Assembly: GCA_934234055.1 (NCBI GenBank)
Contig: CAKQGY010000003.1
Location: forward strand, 1 to 64,000
Origin: an uncultured Alphaproteobacteria bacterium
Lineage (GTDB): Bacteria; Pseudomonadota; Alphaproteobacteria; CAAHEQ01; UBA3637
Direction: 5' to 3'
Length of the DNA: 64,000 nucleotides
The position numbers and the translations under genes are program-made. The notes under the pieces are model-generated. The model worked only from the letters and a program-made list of their open reading frames with translations. It was not told where the DNA came from and searched no databases. Positions 42,211-51,472 of this stretch are shown here, one piece after another (within the stretch, counting starts at the first letter, position 1; every line of letters starts with the position of its first letter).

Positions 42211-43577
42211 ATACAGAAAATCGTTCCGTCGCGGCGGGTGCTGGTGACATCAATAATCCCGCCGTGGTTGTGCACGATTTGTTGAACAATTCCCAGACCC
42301 AGGCCGGTGCCTTCTATGTGGCGATTTTCAATCGAATTGACACGATAAAAACGATTAAACAGCTTGTCTAAATGACGAGGCGCGATGGGGTGTCCTTGAT
42401 TTTGAACCGACAGCGCAATGGCGGGTTTGTGTGCGTCGCGCGGGGTTGGGAAAGTGGTCGGATACAGGCGCACCGTAATCGTTGACTTGGGTGAGCTGTA
42501 TTTGATGGCGTTGTCTATCAGGTTTTGCAGCATATGTGCCATTTCTTCGCGGTTGCCGATAAAGGGCGGAACGGGTGGTGTGGCGCGAAAGACAATGCGT
42601 TTGTGATTCTGAATTGCTTTATTTTGAAAATCGTGTAAAACCGATTGCACCAAAGCCCCCAGATCAAAGGTATCCTGCATCACGGATTCGTCCATCATTT
42701 GGCGACGCGACAGTTGTAAAAGTTTTTGCACCAGTTGGGACATACGGGCCACCTGTTCGCCCATCATACCCAGGAACTGATCGCGGGCGGATTCGTCGTT
42801 GCGGGCGGGGCCTTGCAGTGTTTCAACAAATCCGGAAATAATGGATAGCGGGGTTTTGAGTTCGTGGCTGGCGTTGGCAAAAAATTCTATTTGCTGTTCG
42901 CGAAAGCGCTTGAACGGCGTAATGTCATGCAAAGTGAGAACCGCGATTGCGCCGTTGCGGGTCTGGGCAGGCAGGTGATCCAGGCGGACTTGGAACGAAT
43001 AAGTCTGATGCGCGCGGGTAAAGTCCCACTCAAACCATTCGGTTGCGCTTTTCTCGGATAGGACGGATTGCAGAGAACGCCGAAATTTGGAACCGCGGAA
43101 CAGGTGCGTGATGGGTTTGCCCAAATGAGTTTTTCCGAATGAGATGCGGGCCTGATGATTCATAAAAACCAGCGTGCCGGCCTGATCTATCATGAGTAGC
43201 GGATCGGGCAGAGTCTCTAAAATGCGAGCCTCGGACAGGGTTTGACTGAGCCACCGGTTTTTGACGGATTGAAAAGTATCGGCCAGGCGTGAGGAACTGA
43301 AAATCCCCTTTTGAAAATGCGGCGGCTCTATATCCAAACCCTGAGCCAGGTTTTTCAGGTAAGTGATAAAATTTTCCAACTCGTGAAACACAGACGAGGT
43401 GATGAGAGTCGCCACTACGACCACAATCAACAGCAATAACCCCGCAGAAAGAAATGAGATCTTGCCGAATAAAAGAAGTGCCGCCAAGATAATCGCAGCC
43501 GGCATACTGATAATCCAGCCGCGGGCTATGGCACGAAAAAAACGAAAAATGTGTTTTGGCTCTTTCTTTTTTGACAT
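42192..43577 (-). CDS. phoR: PhoR-type sensor histidine kinase
   Basis: The 461-residue protein has two membrane helices near the N-terminus (about 15-60), a PAS-like domain (about 110-215), a HisKA domain with phospho-His in FFANASHELKTPLSIISGF, and an ATPase domain with the N-box MLQNLIDNAIKYSSP and G-boxes around GTGLGLGIVQQIV. The layout is like PhoR. No response regulator or phosphate genes lie next to it in this window, so the assigned stimulus is uncertain. It converges on tkt. Confidence 0.85.
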   Translation of the reverse strand: MSKKKEPKHIFRFFRAIARGWIISMPAAIILAALLLFGKISFLSAGLLLLIVVVVATLITSSVFHELENFITYLKNLAQGLDIEPPHFQKGIFSSSRLADTFQSVKNRWLSQTLSEARILETLPDPLLMIDQAGTLVFMNHQARISFGKTHLGKPITHLFRGSKFRRSLQSVLSEKSATEWFEWDFTRAHQTYSFQVRLDHLPAQTRNGAIAVLTLHDITPFKRFREQQIEFFANASHELKTPLSIISGFVETLQGPARNDESARDQFLGMMGEQVARMSQLVQKLLQLSRRQMMDESVMQDTFDLGALVQSVLHDFQNKAIQNHKRIVFRATPPVPPFIGNREEMAHMLQNLIDNAIKYSSPKSTITVRLYPTTFPTPRDAHKPAIALSVQNQGHPIAPRHLDKLFNRFYRVNSIENRHIEGTGLGLGIVQQIVHNHGGIIDVTSTRRDGTIFCIYLPRT

Positions 43578-43618
43578 AAATCTAGTATAATACGAAAAAA
43601 TAAAAAAAGGAAGAAAAA

Positions 43619-46243
43619 ATGTCAGAAAATAAATTGACTCCGATGTTGAAGCAATACTATGATGTGAAAAATCAATATCCGGATTGCTTGTTGTTCTATC
43701 GGATGGGGGATTTTTACGAGTTGTTCTTTGACGATGCCAAAGTGGCCTCCAAAGTGCTGGATATTGTTTTGACCGATAAGAATCATAACAAACCAGGCGA
43801 TCCGTTGCCGATGTGCGGCGTGCCCTATCACGCGTATGAAAGTTATCTGGTGAAGTTGGTGCGAGCCGGATTCAGAGTGGCAATTTGTGAGCAAATGGAA
43901 AATCCGGCCGAGGCTAAAAAACGCGGATCCGGTGCCGTGGTGCGGCGCGAAGTAATTCGGGTGGTGACGCCGGGAACTTTGACGGAAGATGCTTTGTTGC
44001 AGGCGAATGCACATAACTATTTGGCCAGCCTGGTGCAAGGGGCAACGGGGTTGGCTCTGGCGTGGGTGGATATGTCCACGGGCGATTTTTGTGTGCAAAC
44101 CTTGGATAAAAGTGCGTTGGCGTCGGTGCTGGCGCGATTGGAACCGTCGGAAATCCTGGTGGCACGAGGAACGGCCGAGAGGAATCCGGATCTGCTGTAT
44201 CATCAAGACGGAATAACGACTTTGGATGACGACATATTCCTGTATGCCGCGCAACAGGAAAAAATGACCGCTTTTTTGGATAAGCACGGGTTGCTGTCGA
44301 CCCTTTACGATAAGGTGGAATTGACCGCGGCAGGGGTGCTGTTGTCCTATATTCTGGAAACGCAAAAGGGCACGATGCCTCAATTACAAGGGCTGCTGAA
44401 AATCCACCCGGAGCACTATATGGAAATTGATCCGTCGACCCGGCGGAGTCTGGAATTGACACACGCGCTGTCATACGAGCGGGGCGGAAAAAGCCTGTTG
44501 TCGGTGATGGCACGCACGATCACGGGCGCGGGCGGGCGTATGCTGGCGGGACGGTTGGCGGCGCCGCTGGTGGATTTGAAAATGATAGAAGATCGGTTGG
44601 AACAAGTGGCGTTCTTTGTCCAAAATCCCGATGTGCGCGAAATGGTGCGCGGGCACCTGAAAGAAGTGCCGGATATTGAACGGGCTTTGTCGCGCCTGTC
44701 GGTCGGACGCGGCGGGCCGAAAGATGTATTGGGGATTGCGTGGGGTCTACAAAAAATACCGGCGATTCGTATGGCGGTGCAAGGAACCGGCGTGCCCGAT
44801 CCGTTGACGCGATGCTTGCTGTGCATGGGGGAACATACGGGGTTGGTGTCCAAAATCACGGACTGTATTAAGCCTGATGCACCGGTGATGGCTCGCGACG
44901 GCAATGTGATCCGAGAGGGCTTTTCGGCCGAGTTGGATGATCTGAGAAATATCAAAGAAAATGCCAAGCAGTTGTTGGCGCAAATGCAGGCTAAATACTG
45001 CGAAAAAACAAAAATACCGAACTTGAAAATTGCGTTTAATAACCTGATCGGCTATTATGTGGAAGTGCCGGCCAAGTTCGCAAATCCCTTGTTCAAACAT
45101 CCGGAATGGGGCTTTGTGCACCGGCAAAGTATGCTGAACTGCGTGCGCTTTACAACAACGGAATTAAGCACATTGGCCGGGAAAATCGTCAACGCGGATA
45201 CCGAGGCTTTGAACCTGGAACTGCGGCTGTTTGAAGAACTGCGCGGGTTTGTTTTGACGCAAGCGGACGCTTTGTTTGAAGCAGCAGCGGGGTTGGCTGA
45301 AATTGATGTGGCGACGGCGCTGGCGAAACTGGCAGAGGAAAATCATTGGGTGCGCCCCGAAATGACCAGCGGACTGGACTTTGACATTCGCGGCGGACGC
45401 CATCCGGTGGTGGAAGAAGCCTTGAAAGCCGAGCATACACCGTTCGTGCCGAATGATTGCGAACTGGGCAGTGAAGAAAATCGACTGTGGTTGCTGACGG
45501 GGCCGAATATGGCCGGGAAAAGCACCTTTTTACGCCAAAATGCGTTGATCGTCGTGATGGCACAAATGGGATCGTTTGTGCCGGCGGAATATGCCAAAAT
45601 CGGGTTGGTGGATAAACTGTTCTCACGCGTCGGAGCCAGCGATGATTTGGCCCGCGGGCGCTCGACTTTTATGGTAGAAATGGTGGAAGTGGCGACAATC
45701 TTGTCCGGTGCGACCGAGCGATCGTTGGTGATCTTGGACGAAGTGGGGCGCGGCACGGCGACCTTTGACGGGCTGTCGCTGGCGTGGGCGGTGGTGGAAT
45801 ACCTGAGGCAGGAAAACAAATGCCGGGGGCTGTTTGCCACGCACTATCATGAATTGACGGCTTTGGCAAACCGGTTGGAAGGAGTGACACTGCACACCAT
45901 GCGCGTGAAAGAATGGCAGGGCGACATTGTTTTCCTGCACGAAATCGGCGACGGCGCAACGGATCGATCCTATGGGATTCATGTGGCAAAATTGGCGGGA
46001 TTGCCGGCGACGGTGCTGGATCGTGCCTCGGCGGTGTTGGCGCAACTGGAAGAAAAAAAACAAGAGCAAAAACCTTTGTTTGACGATTTGCCCTTGTTTT
46101 CGGCAGCGGCGCGTCCTACATATCAAAGTAGGCAGAGCGAAGTTGAAAAAATCTTGGATGAAACCGAAGCGGATCTGCTGTCTCCGCGGGAGGCGTTGGA
46201 TTTGGTCTATAAGTTAAAAGCAATGGTTAAGGAGAAAAAATAA
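43619..46243 (+). CDS. mutS: DNA mismatch repair protein MutS
   Basis: The 874-residue protein has the N-terminal mismatch-binding domain ([35 protein letters not shown], including the Phe-x-Glu-type region), the lever and clamp domains, and the ATPase with Walker [18 protein letters not shown] (about 628), [20 protein letters not shown] and Walker [16 protein letters not shown]. It recognises mismatches and recruits MutL. It starts after GGAAGAAAAA. A small membrane-protein gene begins directly at its end. Confidence 0.98.
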   Translation: MSENKLTPMLKQYYDVKNQYPDCLLFYRMGDFYELFFDDAKVASKVLDIVLTDKNHNKPGDPLPMCGVPYHAYESYLVKLVRAGFRVAICEQMENPAEAKKRGSGAVVRREVIRVVTPGTLTEDALLQANAHNYLASLVQGATGLALAWVDMSTGDFCVQTLDKSALASVLARLEPSEILVARGTAERNPDLLYHQDGITTLDDDIFLYAAQQEKMTAFLDKHGLLSTLYDKVELTAAGVLLSYILETQKGTMPQLQGLLKIHPEHYMEIDPSTRRSLELTHALSYERGGKSLLSVMARTITGAGGRMLAGRLAAPLVDLKMIEDRLEQVAFFVQNPDVREMVRGHLKEVPDIERALSRLSVGRGGPKDVLGIAWGLQKIPAIRMAVQGTGVPDPLTRCLLCMGEHTGLVSKITDCIKPDAPVMARDGNVIREGFSAELDDLRNIKENAKQLLAQMQAKYCEKTKIPNLKIAFNNLIGYYVEVPAKFANPLFKHPEWGFVHRQSMLNCVRFTTTELSTLAGKIVNADTEALNLELRLFEELRGFVLTQADALFEAAAGLAEIDVATALAKLAEENHWVRPEMTSGLDFDIRGGRHPVVEEALKAEHTPFVPNDCELGSEENRLWLLTGPNMAGKSTFLRQNALIVVMAQMGSFVPAEYAKIGLVDKLFSRVGASDDLARGRSTFMVEMVEVATILSGATERSLVILDEVGRGTATFDGLSLAWAVVEYLRQENKCRGLFATHYHELTALANRLEGVTLHTMRVKEWQGDIVFLHEIGDGATDRSYGIHVAKLAGLPATVLDRASAVLAQLEEKKQEQKPLFDDLPLFSAAARPTYQSRQSEVEKILDETEADLLSPREALDLVYKLKAMVKEKK

Positions 46244-46501
46244 ATGCCGATTGTGCAACTGATAATCTCGGCCGCGGTGGCGGTGCTGTTTTTAATGGCG
46301 TTCTTTGTCGTGGCGTGGTATGTGGTGGTGCCTCTGATCATTATATGGGCGATTTGGACGGGGGTGCAGGTGTTGCTGTATCACTGGCGGGTTCGGTCCG
46401 GCACACCCTCTGACGGGGGCGAAACGGTGCGCCTGTGGTATCGGCGACGGCGCAAAAAACAGGCAACCGTGATTGATGCGGAATACTCGGAAATCAAATA
46501 A
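46244..46501 (+). CDS. Small membrane protein downstream of mutS
   Basis: The 85-residue protein has one or two closely spaced hydrophobic segments (LIISAAVAVLFLMAFFVVAWYVVVPLIIIW) and a basic tail (YRRRRKKQATV). Its ATG lies immediately after the mutS stop, with AAGGAG in the mutS end, which argues for translational coupling. No family is recognised. Confidence 0.6.
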   Translation: MPIVQLIISAAVAVLFLMAFFVVAWYVVVPLIIIWAIWTGVQVLLYHWRVRSGTPSDGGETVRLWYRRRRKKQATVIDAEYSEIK

Positions 46502-46507
46502 AAAGAC

Positions 46508-46536
46508 TTGTAATTTGAAAAAAAGTCCGCTATAAC
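46508..46536 (+). promoter_or_regulatory. Promoter of the BI-1/Dsb/F0 operon
   Basis: TTGTAA (46508-46513) and TATAAC (46531-46536) are spaced by 17 bases, and AAAGGAG and the BI-1 start follow. Confidence 0.65.
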
Positions 46537-46571
46537 ACAAATAAATAACCATATAACAAAAGGAGTTTAAA

Positions 46572-47306
46572 ATGGGATTTGATATGGAAAATCGGCGCTT
46601 TGACGCCATTGAAAAAGCCGATTCGGGGCTGGAAGCCTACTTTCGGAAAATATACGCGTATGTGGCGGGCGGATTGGGCCTGTCGGCGTTGGCGGCCTGG
46701 GCCGTGATTCAACCGGCGTTTTTGCGCCTGATGTATCGGATGGGAAATGATGGGGTTTTGGAACCGTCGCTGTTGAGCTGGATTGTGCTGTTTGCGCCGT
46801 TCGGTTTAATCTTTGCCATGCGGTCGGCCGCACGCAAGCAAAATGTCGGTATGATGCAGGGGCTGTTCTGGTTGTTCTCGGCCCTGATGGGGTTGTCGTT
46901 GGGGAGTGTGGCTTTGACCTATACAAGTGAATCGATGTTGCAGGCGTTTTTGATGACGGCGGCGATCTTTGCGGGTATGAGCCTGTATGGCTATACGACG
47001 GGGCGGTCGCTGGCCAGTTGGGGCAGCTTTTTGATGGTGGGGCTGATCGGCCTGATTATCGCGGGACTGGTGAATATCTTTTTGAAATCGTCGGCGTTGG
47101 CATTCGGGCTGGATGTAATCTGCTTGTTCGTGTTTTTGGGGCTGACGGCCTATGACACGCAAAAGCTGAAACTGATGTATCAAAACGCCGAAGAGACAGG
47201 CGAGTCGCTGCATACCGTGGTGATTTCGGGTGCGTTGGAGTTGTATTTGGACTTTTTGAATATGTTCCTGGCCTTGTTGTCGTTGATTGGCGGGAGAAAA
47301 AAATAA
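46572..47306 (+). CDS. Bax inhibitor-1/YccA family membrane protein
   Basis: The 244-residue protein has about seven membrane helices and the BI-1 family features: an N-terminal soluble segment (NRRFDAIEKADSGLEAYFRKIY), GLSLGSVALTY, and the C-terminal TAYDTQKLKLMYQ and ALELYLDFLNMFLALLSLIGGRK. Bacterial members are pH-sensitive calcium-leak or membrane-protease-associated proteins. The cellular role here is unknown. It leads a tight string of genes continuing into the F0 genes. Confidence 0.9.
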   Translation: MGFDMENRRFDAIEKADSGLEAYFRKIYAYVAGGLGLSALAAWAVIQPAFLRLMYRMGNDGVLEPSLLSWIVLFAPFGLIFAMRSAARKQNVGMMQGLFWLFSALMGLSLGSVALTYTSESMLQAFLMTAAIFAGMSLYGYTTGRSLASWGSFLMVGLIGLIIAGLVNIFLKSSALAFGLDVICLFVFLGLTAYDTQKLKLMYQNAEETGESLHTVVISGALELYLDFLNMFLALLSLIGGRKK

Positions 47307-47308
47307 AT

Positions 47309-47902
47309 ATGAAAAAATATATTGCGATTGTGGCGCTGGGATTAGGGTTGTGCCAAGGGGCGGCCGCCGCCGATGTGAGTGCCGTGCGGACGCTGGGGAC
47401 GGCCGGGAAAAATACCGTGTATGTCTTTACCTCGCCGGCGTGCCCGCACTGTGCAACCTATCACGCCGAGATTCTGCCGGTGCTGAAAAAAGAACTGGCC
47501 GATACGGGGCTGGCGCAAATCAAACTGGTTGATGTGCCGGGGGATAAACGATCCCTGGCGGCGTCGGCTTTGGGGCGGTGCTTGGACGATGCACAGTATG
47601 AAACCTATATGCGGGCGGTCTATGACAACCAGGCGGATTGGGCCTATGGTGAGGCGGATTATCAAGCACTGCTGAAAGGCTATGCGACGGCGGCGGGGTT
47701 GGATTCGGCCACGGCGGACAAATGCTTGAACGATGAAAAACTGCGCGAAACGGTGTGGGAACAACGCACGCAAATGGCCGGAAAATATAAAATCTCGGGA
47801 CTACCCTCTACGGTGGTGGTGCAAGGAATAAAACGCAAAATGTTTGTCGGTGCAGATGATCGGCAAATACCTGAAATTAAAAAACTTTTCAAATTACAAT
47901 GA
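47309..47902 (+). CDS. Periplasmic thioredoxin-fold protein (DsbA/DsbC-like)
   Basis: The 197-residue protein has a signal peptide (MKKYIAIVALGLGLCQGAAA-A) and a thioredoxin fold with CPHC in VYVFTSPACPHCATYHAEILP. A helical insertion with more cysteines (GRCLDDAQYE, DKCLNDEKL) follows, and the cis-Pro loop is SGLPSTVVVQG. CPHC is typical of DsbA oxidases, while other features resemble the thioredoxin_4 group. It could oxidise or isomerise disulfides. This would suit the cysteine-rich surface proteins, but the link is only a guess. It overlaps atpI by 4 bases. Confidence 0.85.
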   Translation: MKKYIAIVALGLGLCQGAAAADVSAVRTLGTAGKNTVYVFTSPACPHCATYHAEILPVLKKELADTGLAQIKLVDVPGDKRSLAASALGRCLDDAQYETYMRAVYDNQADWAYGEADYQALLKGYATAAGLDSATADKCLNDEKLRETVWEQRTQMAGKYKISGLPSTVVVQGIKRKMFVGADDRQIPEIKKLFKLQ

Positions 47903-48186
47903 GCGAAAAAACAGACCGGTTGCATCAAGATATTCAAGCAATGAAACAAAAAACGCGGCAGCCCGCCGGGCTGGGACGTGGGGCGAATGACTATAATGTA
48001 GCCTTGACAATTATGACGGATTTGTTGGGGAATATCTTTATCGGGTGCGCGATCGGGCTGTGTCTGCAATGGCTGTTTCAGACCAGCGTGCTGTTGACGG
48101 CGGGGTTGACCCTGTTGGGCGGTGTGAGCGGGCTGTATACTACGGTGCGCTATGGTTTGCGGCAAGAAAGGAAACGGCAGCCATGA
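47899..48186 (+). CDS. atpI: ATP synthase subunit I (AtpI/AtpZ family)
   Basis: The 95-residue protein has two membrane helices (MTDLLGNIFIGCAIGLCLQWLF and SVLLTAGLTLLGGVSGLY), a hydrophilic start and a short basic tail, the pattern of AtpI. AtpI assists assembly of the c-ring. It overlaps both the upstream thioredoxin-like gene (ATGA) and the atpB start by 4 bases. Confidence 0.85.
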   Translation: MSEKTDRLHQDIQAMKQKTRQPAGLGRGANDYNVALTIMTDLLGNIFIGCAIGLCLQWLFQTSVLLTAGLTLLGGVSGLYTTVRYGLRQERKRQP

Positions 48187-48905
48187 ACCCGATGCATCAA
48201 TTTACGGTTAAAAATTGGGTGCCGCTGACATGGTGGGGGCTGGATTTTTCGTTCACGAACGCGGCGCTGTTTATGGTGCTGGCGTCGGTGCTGGGGGCAC
48301 TGATTCTGTGGTGTCTGATGAAACCGCAGCGTCTGATTCCCACGACGGGGCAAGCACTGGTGGAAGCCCTGTATCGCTTTATCGTGGCGACGGCGCGCGA
48401 TACGATCGGCGAGAAGTATAAATCATATATTCCCTTTATTTTCAGCGTGTTCGTGCTGATTTTTATGGGGAATTTGTTGGGTCTGTTTCCGTATGGATTT
48501 ACTTTTACCAGCCAACTGGCACCGGTGGGGGCATTTGCCCTGTTGGGGTTGGTCGTGTCGGCGGGTGTCGGGATTTATCATCAGAAAATCAAATGGTTCC
48601 GCACATTTTTGCCCAGTGGGATTCCACTGGTCCTGGCGCCGATCGTCGTGCCGATTGAGCTGATTTCGTTTATCGCCAAGCCGTTCAGCCTGACCGTGCG
48701 ATTGGTGATGAATATGGTGGTGGGGCATATCTTGCTGAAAATTTTGGCGGGGTTTGTGTTCACATCGGGATTGGCGGGTGTGTTCCCGCTGGTCTTTGTG
48801 GCGTTGATGATCGTGTTTGAGGTGGGAATCTCGTTCCTGCAAGCCTATATCTATACCATCTTAACCAGTATCTATTTGGGGGAAGCCCTGAACGGACATG
48901 AATAA
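48183..48905 (+). CDS. atpB: ATP synthase F0 subunit a
   Basis: The real start is ATG 48183, 240 residues, beginning MNPMHQFTVKNWVPLTWWG; the open frame extends further upstream but that part belongs to atpI. It has the expected membrane helices and the essential Arg in PFSLTVRLVMNMVVGH. Subunit a provides the proton half-channels next to the c-ring. It ends 14 bases before atpE. Confidence 0.95.
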   Translation: MNPMHQFTVKNWVPLTWWGLDFSFTNAALFMVLASVLGALILWCLMKPQRLIPTTGQALVEALYRFIVATARDTIGEKYKSYIPFIFSVFVLIFMGNLLGLFPYGFTFTSQLAPVGAFALLGLVVSAGVGIYHQKIKWFRTFLPSGIPLVLAPIVVPIELISFIAKPFSLTVRLVMNMVVGHILLKILAGFVFTSGLAGVFPLVFVALMIVFEVGISFLQAYIYTILTSIYLGEALNGHE

Positions 48906-48919
48906 AAAGGAGAAAAATT

Positions 48920-49165
48920 ATGGAAAATGAAACAATGCAATATATCGCCGAAGCAGCTAAATATTTGTCGGTGGGGTTGATCAGCCTGGTGATGCTGGGC
49001 GTGGCAAAGGGCGTGTCGCAAATCTGGGTGACGATTATCTCGTCGGTCAGTCGCAACCCCGGCGTTAAAAATGATGTGAGCCTGTTTGCCTGGGGCGGGG
49101 CGGCCATTACCGAAGCGATTGCTCTGTATGCCTTGGGGTTGGCGATTATTATGCTGTATATGTAG
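48920..49165 (+). CDS. atpE: ATP synthase F0 subunit c (atypical helix 1)
   Basis: The 81-residue protein has two helices joined by the RNPGVKND loop. The carboxylate of helix 2 is Glu65 (AAITEAIALYALGL). Helix 1 is unusual: the glycine packing motif is weakened (G27, A29, G31, S33) and a lysine (K30) sits in the middle of the hydrophobic stretch, where relatives have a hydrophobic residue. The Na+-ligand pattern of Ilyobacter is absent, so proton coupling is likely. The sequence is otherwise typical in length. Confidence 0.92.
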   Translation: MENETMQYIAEAAKYLSVGLISLVMLGVAKGVSQIWVTIISSVSRNPGVKNDVSLFAWGGAAITEAIALYALGLAIIMLYM

Positions 49166-49172
49166 GCGTGTG

Positions 49173-49616
49173 ATGCCGCAGTTTGAAACCGCTTTTTATA
49201 TCGGGCAAATCTTTTGGATGCTGATCAGTTTCGGCTTCTTGTATGTAATGATGACTTTTTTAATCTGCCCGATGATTGAGGAAGTGTTGGACGCCCGCCG
49301 GGCACAGGTGGCAGAAAATCTGAACGCGGCGGAAAAGGCGAACAGTGCGGCGGAAAGCTTGCACAAACGGTATGAAGCCTTTATGCAAAATGCCGAAACC
49401 GAAAAAAATGAGAAAATCCAAACGGCCTATGCCGAAATCGGCCGGGTGGCACAGCAGGCAGAAAATGCGGAAGATCGGCTTTTGCGGCGAAAAGTGCGCC
49501 AAACCGAACATAAAATTGACGGCATTAAAAATAAATTGAACGAGCAAACGGATACGCTGTCAGCGGGAATCGCTGCAGAGTTGTGCGCGCGCTTGACGGG
49601 AGGCAGTCCGAAATGA
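49173..49616 (+). CDS. atpF': ATP synthase F0 subunit b'
   Basis: The 147-residue protein starts at ATG 49173 (MPQFETAFYIGQIFWMLISFG) with one N-terminal helix and a long charged coiled coil (EVLDARRAQVAENLNAAEKANSAAE...). It is the first of two b-type genes, as in Alphaproteobacteria and photosynthetic bacteria, so it is called b'. The frame starting at 49086 is an artefact of overlap with atpE. Its stop overlaps the start of the next gene by 4 bases. Confidence 0.9.
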   Translation: MPQFETAFYIGQIFWMLISFGFLYVMMTFLICPMIEEVLDARRAQVAENLNAAEKANSAAESLHKRYEAFMQNAETEKNEKIQTAYAEIGRVAQQAENAEDRLLRRKVRQTEHKIDGIKNKLNEQTDTLSAGIAAELCARLTGGSPK

Positions 49617-50122
49617 TCTATCATAGTGCCGAGTTTTGGAGTAGTGTGGCCTTTGTGATCGTGGTGGCGGTGGCCCTGCGGCCGGTGGGGCGATACCTGA
49701 ATCGCTGGACCAAACGACAAGATGCGCAAATCACGGCCGAGTTGGAGCAGGCAAAAAACCTGCGGGCTCAGGCAGAAGAGCTGAAAGACGAGTATCAAAA
49801 GGCTTTTCAAAATCGCTGGAAAGAACGTGCCAAATTGATGCGAGAGGCCGACCGTGAAATTGAAGACCTGCGCGCCGAGACGGAAAGCAAAACGCACGAC
49901 CGAATTTTGCATAAACGGCAGGAAGTGGCGCTGCGGTTAAAAGTCATTGAGGAAAATGGTCGGCAAGAGGTTAAAAACCAGATGCTGAGCAAGGTGGTGC
50001 GCTGTGCCGGCGAGAGGCTGCGGGCGCAAAGTGAGGCCCCGGCGTCGGCCGTGGAAACGGATCAGATGGTGGCACAGGCCTTGGCGGCCGTGGACGCGAT
50101 GGCTCCGATTTTGAAAAAATAA
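49613..50122 (+). CDS. atpF: ATP synthase F0 subunit b
   Basis: The 169-residue protein starts at ATG 49613 (MIYHSAEFWSSVAFVIVVAVALRPVG), with one membrane helix and a long charged helix. It forms the peripheral stalk together with b'. The F1 genes are not nearby, as expected for a split F0/F1 arrangement in Alphaproteobacteria. It is the last gene of the F0 operon. Confidence 0.92.
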   Translation: MIYHSAEFWSSVAFVIVVAVALRPVGRYLNRWTKRQDAQITAELEQAKNLRAQAEELKDEYQKAFQNRWKERAKLMREADREIEDLRAETESKTHDRILHKRQEVALRLKVIEENGRQEVKNQMLSKVVRCAGERLRAQSEAPASAVETDQMVAQALAAVDAMAPILKK

Positions 50123-50153
50123 ACGAAAATACGCTTTTTTTGACGAAAAAAGA

Positions 50154-50182
50154 TTGAAAACAGACGGAAAATTGAGTATACT
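50154..50182 (+). promoter_or_regulatory. Promoter of the division and cell-wall cluster
   Basis: TTGAAA (50154-50159) and TATACT (50177-50182) are spaced by 17 bases. The rsmH start lies 36 bases downstream. No mraZ gene or MraZ-type repeats are seen in the 96-base gap. Confidence 0.7.
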
Positions 50183-50218
50183 GCCATCAGAGTTTGAATC
50201 AACGAAAAGAAGGTTTTG

Positions 50219-51136
50219 ATGGAACAGCTTCCCCATATTCCCGTCCTGCTGGATGAGGTGATTGAATACCTGAATTGCCGAAAGGCCGGCACCTATATTG
50301 ACGGCACCTTTGGCGCGGGGGGGTATACGCGCGCGATTTTGGAAGCTAATTCTCGCAATCGCGTGATCGGATTTGACCGTGACCCGGACGCCATGAAAAC
50401 AGGCCTGATGTTTGAGGGACTGTATCCGAACCGCTTTTCCTTTATTCACGATTGTTTCAGCAATATGGCGGCCTATGTGGATGATCCGGTGGACGGGATT
50501 GTGTTGGACCTGGGGGTGTCGTCTATGCAGATTGATCAGCCCGAACGCGGGTTCTCGCTGCGCTTTGACGGGCCGCTGGATATGCGCATGGGACAGCAGG
50601 GTAAATCGGCCAAAGACTATGTCAACGGCCTGTCGGAACGGGACTTGGCGGAAATTATTTTCAAGTTCGGTGAAGAAAAAGCGTCGCGTCGAATTGCGGC
50701 TGCGATTGTCCAAGAACGCACACAATCTCCGATTATTACGACGGCGCAGCTGGCCGATGTAATCCACAGGGTCATGCCGCGTCCCAAAGACGGATCGGAT
50801 AGTGCAACACGAACCTTTCAAGCCCTGAGGATTCGAGTCAATGACGAGTTGGGCGAATTGCAACGCACCTTGGACGCATCGTCGCGGTTGTTAAAGCCGG
50901 CCGGGCGATTGGTGGTGGTGTCATTCCATTCTTTGGAAGATCGGTTGGTCAAGAACTTTTTAATTCGTCATTCGGACGCAAAAACACATCAAAATCGCTA
51001 TGCGCCGGCGGAGGCAGTCAGTGCGGGGCCCTTTACCGTTTTAACGCGCAAACCCGTGTGTGCGGGCGAGGCGGAGCTGAAACGCAATCCGCGGGCGCAC
51101 TCGGCCAAACTGCGGGCGGCGCAAAGGACGGCATAG
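50219..51136 (+). CDS. rsmH: 16S rRNA (cytosine(1402)-N(4))-methyltransferase
   Basis: ATG 50219 is preferred over TTG 50216, and GAAGG lies upstream. The 305-residue protein opens with HIPVLLDEVIEYLNC and has the SAM motif YIDGTFGAGGYTRAIL, DLGVSSMQIDQPERGFSLR and SFHSLEDRLVKNF. It matches RsmH (MraW). It is the first gene of the dcw cluster here, followed with no gap by ftsL. Confidence 0.97.
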   Translation: MEQLPHIPVLLDEVIEYLNCRKAGTYIDGTFGAGGYTRAILEANSRNRVIGFDRDPDAMKTGLMFEGLYPNRFSFIHDCFSNMAAYVDDPVDGIVLDLGVSSMQIDQPERGFSLRFDGPLDMRMGQQGKSAKDYVNGLSERDLAEIIFKFGEEKASRRIAAAIVQERTQSPIITTAQLADVIHRVMPRPKDGSDSATRTFQALRIRVNDELGELQRTLDASSRLLKPAGRLVVVSFHSLEDRLVKNFLIRHSDAKTHQNRYAPAEAVSAGPFTVLTRKPVCAGEAELKRNPRAHSAKLRAAQRTA

Positions 51137-51472
51137 ATGAAAACTTGGGTTGTTCGAGTGGGCTGTGTGTTGTTGGCACTGGGGGCGGCTTTGCAGTTGT
51201 TTTATGTCAAGTATCAGGTGATTGACCAAGAGCATGAGCTGAAACGCATACACCGGCAAATCGCCGATGATATGCGGGAAATCCATATTTGGGAAGCGGA
51301 ATGGGCGTTACTGAACAACCCGGATCGCCTGCGCAAATTGGTGGCAAATTATACGACCTTTCAACCGATCGGGGCCAAGCAAATCGTGCGAATATCCGAT
51401 CTGCCGATGCGGGCGGCACCGGTGCCGGAATCGCGCCCCGTGTTTGTTGAAGACGCAGAGGGACAGCCATGA
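51137..51472 (+). CDS. ftsL: Cell division protein FtsL
   Basis: The 111-residue protein has one N-terminal membrane helix (VGCVLLALGAALQLFYV) and a periplasmic coiled coil (IDQEHELKRIHRQIADDMREIHIWEAEWALLNNPDRL). The sequence is weakly conserved in general. Position between rsmH and ftsI identifies it, and the ATG directly follows the rsmH stop. FtsL activates the FtsW-FtsI pair with FtsB and FtsQ. Confidence 0.9.
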   Translation: MKTWVVRVGCVLLALGAALQLFYVKYQVIDQEHELKRIHRQIADDMREIHIWEAEWALLNNPDRLRKLVANYTTFQPIGAKQIVRISDLPMRAAPVPESRPVFVEDAEGQP

